Below, piece by piece: positions 59,240 through 64,000 of a stretch of 64,000 nucleotides of DNA. Both the position numbers and the translations under genes were made by a program. Origin of the DNA: Endothia cerciana (lineage: Eukaryota > Ascomycota > Sordariomycetes > Diaporthales > Cryphonectriaceae); the NCBI GenBank assembly GCA_026119935.1, contig JALRMH010000022.1:186001-250000 (forward strand). Reading direction: 5' to 3'. Under the pieces are notes generated by a model. It was not told the origin of the DNA. It worked only from the letters and a program-made list of their open reading frames with translations, and ran no database searches. Position 1 is the stretch's first letter; the number at the start of each line of letters is the position of its first letter.

Positions 59240-60775
59240 CTAATCTCGATTGACTGCATTTTGAGCCCTCTGTATCGCCTCAATCCCTGCGAACTTCGAA
59301 TTCGGGCTGATATCAACCTTTCTTCTTTTCGAAGGCCTCAAAGCCTCAATTTGCCTTTCTAGCCCTTTATTTCTCTCTAGAGCTTGAGTCAGCTCTAGGT
59401 CTTTCTCTTGACGTACTTTATCTATCTTTCTGAACAATAGGCGTTGTTGTGGCAGTGTGAAAATGTAGTTCTGATGTTTCTGTAGTTGATAGTATAGATC
59501 TTTAGCCTTTCGAGGAGTTGAAAAGAGATCTGGTTAGCTTGAGGAGGCTTTCTGAGTAGTCTGGGCTGTAGTTGAAGGCCTTGAGCTTGAATTCGGCTGG
59601 GTCTGAATGCGTTGAGAAGTGTTCTCGAGAAGAAGAGGGCTTAAAAGCGGTTTAGATAGTCTGACTGGCTATAAACTAGTTGCTTTCTAACTAGATCTGA
59701 TATTCTGACTAGAAAGTCCTTCTATACAAGCCAGGCGATAGTTTTCGAGGAATAATCGCTTTCCTAGGACTGTTGAATCGCCCTATTAGTTCAGAAGACT
59801 GACTTTCTTTCTATATGCCCTCTTAAGAGATGAAAAGACTCCGAGATCAAGAGGTTGAAGTATATAAGAGATATAAGGAGGTAAATAAAGTAATAGAATT
59901 TTGTTCTAAAAGCATTTCTATATGAATTCCTTAGTTATATAGCTGCTATAGCTATCCAGGACTAACAGCCTTGCTTCTAAGGGGTCTGCTAGCTGGCTGC
60001 CTGGGATGAAGATCTTTTCTAGCTATTCAAGTGCTATTGCATTATTAGTCCATCCGTTTTTTATTGCTGTGAATTGCCAGCCTTCGAAAAGCTCTAATTG
60101 AATAGGAAACTATTGTTGTTGTACAGTTAAACCTTTAAAGATAACCAGAGGAAGGAGGTGGGTGCCGGCAGCAGAGATACACTCGAGAAAAGAGGTCCAG
60201 GCTCTCGACCCAGGCTCTTTTTTCTGCGTTGAACGTGAAGAAGAGCCTCCGAGGACTAAGCCATTCTCTCCCTGGCCCTCTATTATCCCAGCCTCGTCCA
60301 TATTCCATCGATTAGCTGGCTTAATAGCTTGAACCTGAGGAAGATCGAAAAGACGAAACCAAGGCTGTATTACCTCCGTTATAGCTCCGTTGGTTCGAGC
60401 TGAGGCAATCCTTCGAGTCTTTCGGACCTTTATCTCTGGATTTCTCTTCAAGAAAGCCTGAGTCCATTTCTTTCCTAGAGCCTAGGGATCGCCCTGGACC
60501 TCGAGGATCCGTTGAGCAAAATGCCTAAGTTCTGAATGGCTAGGTGGAAGCCCTAGGCTTTCCTGAATAAGGATCCATTCAACTAATTTGCTTTCTTGGC
60601 TAAAAGAGAGCCTTTGTAAAGGCTCAGCACCTAGTTGACGAGTTTGTGTGCCTTTCAGACGGTTCTGAATAGTTGTGTAAGGAATTCCCCGTTCTTTTGA
60701 GGCGTTTCGAATAGAAACGCCTGTCTTGATAGCTTTGATAGCCTGATCGATGTCAGATTCTGCATATGGCTTCAT
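59240..60775 (-). pseudogene. pogo/Fot1-type transposase, ten in-frame stops
   Basis: One frame runs from ATG 60775 to a natural stop at 59240 (511 codons) without a frameshift, but has ten internal stops, eight TAG and two TAA, no TGA (for example 60482-60484 and 60110-60112). The N-terminus has a Psq-type helix-turn-helix (ESDIDQAIKAIKTG, SIRNASKERGIPYTTIQNRL) and a CENP-B/Tc5-like DNA-binding part. The catalytic DDE/D region shows NMDEAG (first Asp), LVLDSYSSY (second Asp) and ILQPLDLGVFSSLKRAY (third Asp). The C-terminus has a Glu/Gln coiled-coil and the family's NSKFAGIEAIQRAQ end. It cannot encode active protein as it stands. Confidence 0.92.
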
Positions 60776-60867
60776 TGTATAGTAATTGATGTATAGTAGA
60801 AAAATAAAGCGCTTTGGAAAAGAATTGGTTGAGAAATATAAAGATATATAGGAGTGGTTGAAACAGC

Positions 60868-60925
60868 GGTGTGGCTGACCGGGGTGATCGGAAGGGGGGG
60901 TGATCGGAAGGGGGGTGCATTGACT
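60868..60925 (-). repeat. Right terminal inverted repeat with internal 16-bp duplication
   Basis: 58 bases. The unit GGGGTGATCGGAAGGG occurs twice in tandem (60881-60896 and 60897-60912) but only once in the left repeat. Everything else pairs with the left end. Confidence 0.9.
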
Positions 60926-60927
60926 TA

Positions 60928-61370
60928 AAGGCTAAAACATCTCGAGGCAGCTGTGGCTTGGGGGACAGAAGTGGTTCAGATAGGTTACATCGTTGGAGGA
61001 TCGGGGATTCTCATGATATGGACTTGATCAATCATTACTATTAGTCAACGATATCAACGACGGTAAATTTTTATTTTATTTTATTTTATTTTATTTTATT
61101 TTATTTTATTTTATTTTATTTTATTTTTTCCCTCAATATCCAGATCGCGGATTGCAGGCTAATTAGTGCTTATGTATGCCCTGCGGCAAGCTGTTTTGAC
61201 ACGTCTCCATTTGCCTCGGCGGCTGGCATCCAAAAGGGCTCATGATGACAAGTGAGTGACCTATGACAGACTTAACCTGATGTCCGTCTAGGCGCAACAC
61301 AAATCATAGGCAAGCAACCTCGCGATCAATCAGGAGTATAGTGGTTTCAAAGAAAAGAAGAAGAGAATTC
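60928..61370. other. Intergenic region right of the transposon
   Basis: 443 bases. Besides the TTTTA repeat it contains the original 3' flank of the GNAT gene (from 60928) and the promoter of the GFA-domain gene. No gene is seen. Confidence 0.5.
61068..61129. repeat. (TTTTA)n microsatellite
   Basis: About 12 nearly perfect TTTTA copies between the transposon and the GFA-domain gene. Confidence 0.9.
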
Positions 61371-62570
61371 ATGATGGCGCCTGAAAACCACGACAAAGTA
61401 CAGATCACAGCGCAGTGCTTATGCAAAGCTCACACATTCACTACCATCATTCCTCGCTCAATCCTCCCTCTCAAAGCAAGAACATGCCACTGCACCTCCT
61501 GTCGCCACGTCACAGGAGCTATGTACTCAATCGATGCGACCTGGCCAGGTGACTACGGGGATATTCGCACATCAACATTGAAGAAGTATGACTTCTCTGG
61601 GCGAATCCAGGTGCTCTTTTGCGGCACCTGCTCAAGTACCATGTTTTGGGAGATGCCACAAAGCGAGGGCAGCACTGCGGGAGGAGGAAAGGGGAGGGAA
61701 TATGGGGTCTTCACAGGCGTGCTGCTGAATGATGGCCCGCAAGGGCTCGTGGAGATTACTGAGCACATGTTTGTGGGAGATACGGTTGACGGTGGCGTGA
61801 GTATGTGGATGCGCAGACCCAATGGTGATGGACAGTCGGTACAGTGCTGGTCTGGAAATCGGCTTGTAAGCGAGGAGGTCGCGGACGACTGGCCGGGAAA
61901 GGGCCTTCCTACGGCACAATGGAAGAGTGACGTCCAGGAGATTCCATTTCGGTGTCACTGCAAAGGTGTCGATCTTGTCTTCCGATGCGGTCAGGTAAAT
62001 CAGGAATTTACCGCGATGGAAGAACGGAAATTGCCACGGTTCGTCGATCCGATCAGCAGGAAGCCTGTGGCTGGAACGGACGCATGCAAATCTTGCAGGA
62101 AGTCTTTCGGTGTCGACTTCCCTAATTGGACTTTCGCATTCTTGAGACACATTGGTCTTCCCACTCCTGATATGGGTTTGGAGGCCGCGGCTGGCTTTCC
62201 TGCGACATTGCAGGATCTTCACGCAGCTGTGTCAGCGAAAGAGAAGAATCGTGACCCGAGGCTAGGCACTCTTGCGGTCTACCGCAGCTCGGAGGGTGTC
62301 TCGAGATACTTCTGCTCTAAGTGTTCGGCTTGTATCTTCTACGCTGCTGATAAGACAAATGTCGTTGTGGATATAGCTATGGGATTGTTCGACTCTGCTG
62401 AGGGAGCAAGAGCTGAGGGTACTTTTCTGTGGTTGCTCGGTGGTCCTGTTCAGCACAGAGATGATATAGAGGGAGGCTGGAGAGGAGACTGGCTTAAGTC
62501 TCTGGAGGCAGAGTCTGAAGCGTGGAGGAAGGAAAGAAGCTTTCCTGAGTGGTGGCGGCTCGGGCGATGA
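61371..62570 (+). CDS. Tandem GFA/CENP-V domain protein
   Basis: 399 residues from the ATG at 61371 (a second ATG follows directly; the longer frame begins with GTG). Two zinc-binding GFA domains are visible. Domain 1 (about 12-130): QCLCKAH, TCHCTSCRHVTGA, FCGTCSSTMFWE. Domain 2 (about 195-375): FRCHCKGVDLVF, DACKSCRKSFG, YFCSKCSACIFY. The Cys sets (CxC, CxxC, CxxC) are complete in both. The family includes glutathione-dependent formaldehyde-activating enzymes, but most fungal members have unknown substrates. It faces the GliT-like gene, 3' ends 140 bases apart. No introns. Confidence 0.87.
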   Translation: MMAPENHDKVQITAQCLCKAHTFTTIIPRSILPLKARTCHCTSCRHVTGAMYSIDATWPGDYGDIRTSTLKKYDFSGRIQVLFCGTCSSTMFWEMPQSEGSTAGGGKGREYGVFTGVLLNDGPQGLVEITEHMFVGDTVDGGVSMWMRRPNGDGQSVQCWSGNRLVSEEVADDWPGKGLPTAQWKSDVQEIPFRCHCKGVDLVFRCGQVNQEFTAMEERKLPRFVDPISRKPVAGTDACKSCRKSFGVDFPNWTFAFLRHIGLPTPDMGLEAAAGFPATLQDLHAAVSAKEKNRDPRLGTLAVYRSSEGVSRYFCSKCSACIFYAADKTNVVVDIAMGLFDSAEGARAEGTFLWLLGGPVQHRDDIEGGWRGDWLKSLEAESEAWRKERSFPEWWRLGR

Positions 62571-62710
62571 GAGATCCGACGTGGCATTCCAGTGATGCAT
62601 CTGATAAACAGGAGAATGAGACTTGGTCATCTTCAGGTCTTTATAAAGAATTATGTGGCATAGCAGAAGACTCTTGAGGTATCAAGTAACCGCTTGTATT
62701 GACGAAGCTT

Positions 62711-63803
62711 CTATGCTTCCTGAGCTTTGTCTGCTAGCAACTGCACAACCAAGCCACCACCAGCCAACGAGCCCCCGTAAATCGCATTTGGAATCTCTCT
62801 TGCATCTGAGGCAGCATCTCCAGCAGCAAATATCCCATGCACGCTCGTTTCATTGAAAGGTGGGTACACATTAATTTGTCCGCCCGCACCGGTCGACAAC
62901 CCAAGCTGGGACACAAACGGACCGTTCAGCTCAACTGGGGGTTGATGGACCTATGACGGCAATGAATCAGTATCGGATCGCCACATTGACATAGATCCAC
63001 AACTAAGGGGATTGAATTTACAATGAAAGATTCTTTGATCTCGGTGCCACCCTCGAGCGTCACCAGCACATCCGATGCATCTCGAGAGATGAGCTTGAGG
63101 CTCTTGATATGACGCGTCTCGATGCTGACTCTTGTCTCAGAGTTGGAAATCTTGGCATTCGCCCGGATTTCATTCGCCAACTCTTTGTTGCCATTTGTGT
63201 AGACTGTCAATCTCTTGGTGAGCTGGAGAACCATGCTGCCGACATGCGACACCATGGTGGCATTGGCGAGCACGCCTAGAGCCAGCAGCCCGGCTGAGGC
63301 CCCGCCTCGCTCTTCATATCCATGGCATAAGAGACAATGAAAGCTAGAAAAGCAATTGTTAGCGACCGTGCAGTCTTTCACACAGGACGGCCCTCCTTCA
63401 CTCACACTCCCCAGCCCCAACACTCCTCATACCCCTCGATCTCCGGCATCACATCCTTCACACCAGTGGCCAAAGCAACCTTGCGCCCCTCATATACGTT
63501 ACCCAGCCCGTCCGTCGCTTGAAAATTACCGGACTCTAGCATCTCGATCTTGGCAACCCAGGCCTTCTTGAACTCAATAGTGTCATACCGAGCCAAGATG
63601 TCACCCTTGGCCTTTGTCCTAAACACCGCCGGATCGACATGATCAAAGCCCGGGACTCCATGCATGTGCTCCGTGCGAGCGTTGCGGTAGACGCCTGAGT
63701 CTAAGACGATGGCCGTCTGCAGCTGTCGTGCGATGGTGGTGGCTACCGTAAGCCCGGCTGGGCCGCCGCCTAGGATCAGCACGTCGTATATCTTCGCCGC
63801 CAT
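62711..63803 (-). CDS. Thioredoxin reductase-like FAD disulfide oxidoreductase (GliT-like)
   Basis: Exons 63803-63406, 63343-63022 and 62950-62711 give 319 residues; the start MAAKIYDV is chosen because the frame upstream is unlike the family. FAD-binding: VLILGGGPAGLTVATTIARQL at the N-terminus and GIFAAGDAASD near the C-terminus. The redox-active CLLC pair (C136, C139) lies in VFHCLLCHGYEERGG. The NADPH-type GxGxxA motif is degenerate (GGASAGLLALG), as in the fungal dithiol oxidases (GliT-like) that form disulfides in epidithiodiketopiperazines and use oxygen. Introns of 62 and 71 nt are GT-AG. A TATA box lies about 120 bases upstream. A gliotoxin-type pathway is not implied; no other such genes are visible. 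Confidence 0.88.
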
Positions 63804-63923
63804 CACTGGAGGCCTAGTGGTTTTTGAGACTGTAATGAAAATGTACACTGGGTCTCGAGGACTATTAATGGTAGTGGGATCGAAAATGCTGCGATCGCCT
63901 GATCTCTGTTCGGAGAGACCTGG

Positions 63924-63933
63924 TTTATATATA
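63924..63933 (-). promoter_or_regulatory. TATA box of the GliT-like gene
   Basis: TATATAAA read on the minus strand, about 120 bases upstream of ATG 63803. Confidence 0.5.
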
Positions 63934-64000
63934 CCCTGTCTGGAATCACCATATTCAGGAATCTGCTGACGGCAAATTTCCATTGTCGCCTGACCCGAAT

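Larger units (their letters stand above)
59086..60925 (-). mobile_element. Fot1/pogo-type DNA transposon, RIP-like degraded
   Basis: 1840-bp element with terminal inverted repeats beginning AGTCAA and a TA target duplication (59084-59085 and 60926-60927), as in Tc1-mariner/pogo elements. It carries one full-length transposase frame on the minus strand that is interrupted only by stop codons. A TA/CA microsatellite follows the left repeat (59128-59160). The element is moderately AT-rich and its neighbours are not visibly mutated. Removing it restores GCATAAAGGC across the junction, i.e. the GNAT stop codon. Confidence 0.93.

Overview
The window looks like nuclear DNA of a filamentous ascomycete (Pezizomycotina, most likely Sordariomycetes). 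The evidence is many short introns (about 50-120 nt) with CTAAC/CTGAC-type branch sites, typical fungal protein families (2EXR, Zn2Cys6 regulator, MATE, UstYa-like, PTH11-like, fungal patatin, fungal P450), mixed gene orientation without operons, and a pogo/Fot1-type transposon damaged in a way that resembles repeat-induced point mutation (RIP). I assembled 31 introns by hand from splice sites and reading frame. For every multi-exon gene modelled at good confidence, the joined coding length is a multiple of three.

Left part, about 0-37 kb, mostly housekeeping: a 5'-truncated RRM-like protein at the edge; a 5.6 kb stretch with no convincing gene; a large isochorismatase-AlkB-GST-like fusion (6605-10060); a conserved gene of unknown function (10414-12132, minus); mitochondrial serine hydroxymethyltransferase (13207-15050, minus); ribosomal protein eL19 with an intron inside its ATG (16659-17825, minus); a 2EXR protein; a NADAR protein; a doubtful multi-exon locus; GCN1 (23538-31760, minus); and, divergent from it, a DHX29/DHX57-type DEAH helicase (32395-37028).

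Right part, about 38-64 kb, accessory: a UstYa-like membrane protein, a MATE transporter, a Zn2Cys6 regulator, a patatin-like protein with glycine at the nucleophile position, a pisatin-demethylase-like P450, a relic of a PTH11-like receptor, an MDR oxidoreductase, a GNAT acetyltransferase with a Fot1/pogo element inserted within its stop codon, a double GFA-domain protein and a GliT-like disulfide oxidoreductase. This resembles the tailoring, transport and regulation part of a secondary-metabolism or detoxification region. No polyketide synthase, NRPS, terpene cyclase or RiPP precursor is visible, so calling it a cluster is inference only.

Main points for a second look: the transposon inside a stop codon, with the codon preserved; four GC-AG introns out of 31; the three-domain fusion protein; the patatin lacking its catalytic serine; and the split start codon of eL19. 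I found no convincing tRNA, rRNA, CRISPR or viral sequence.
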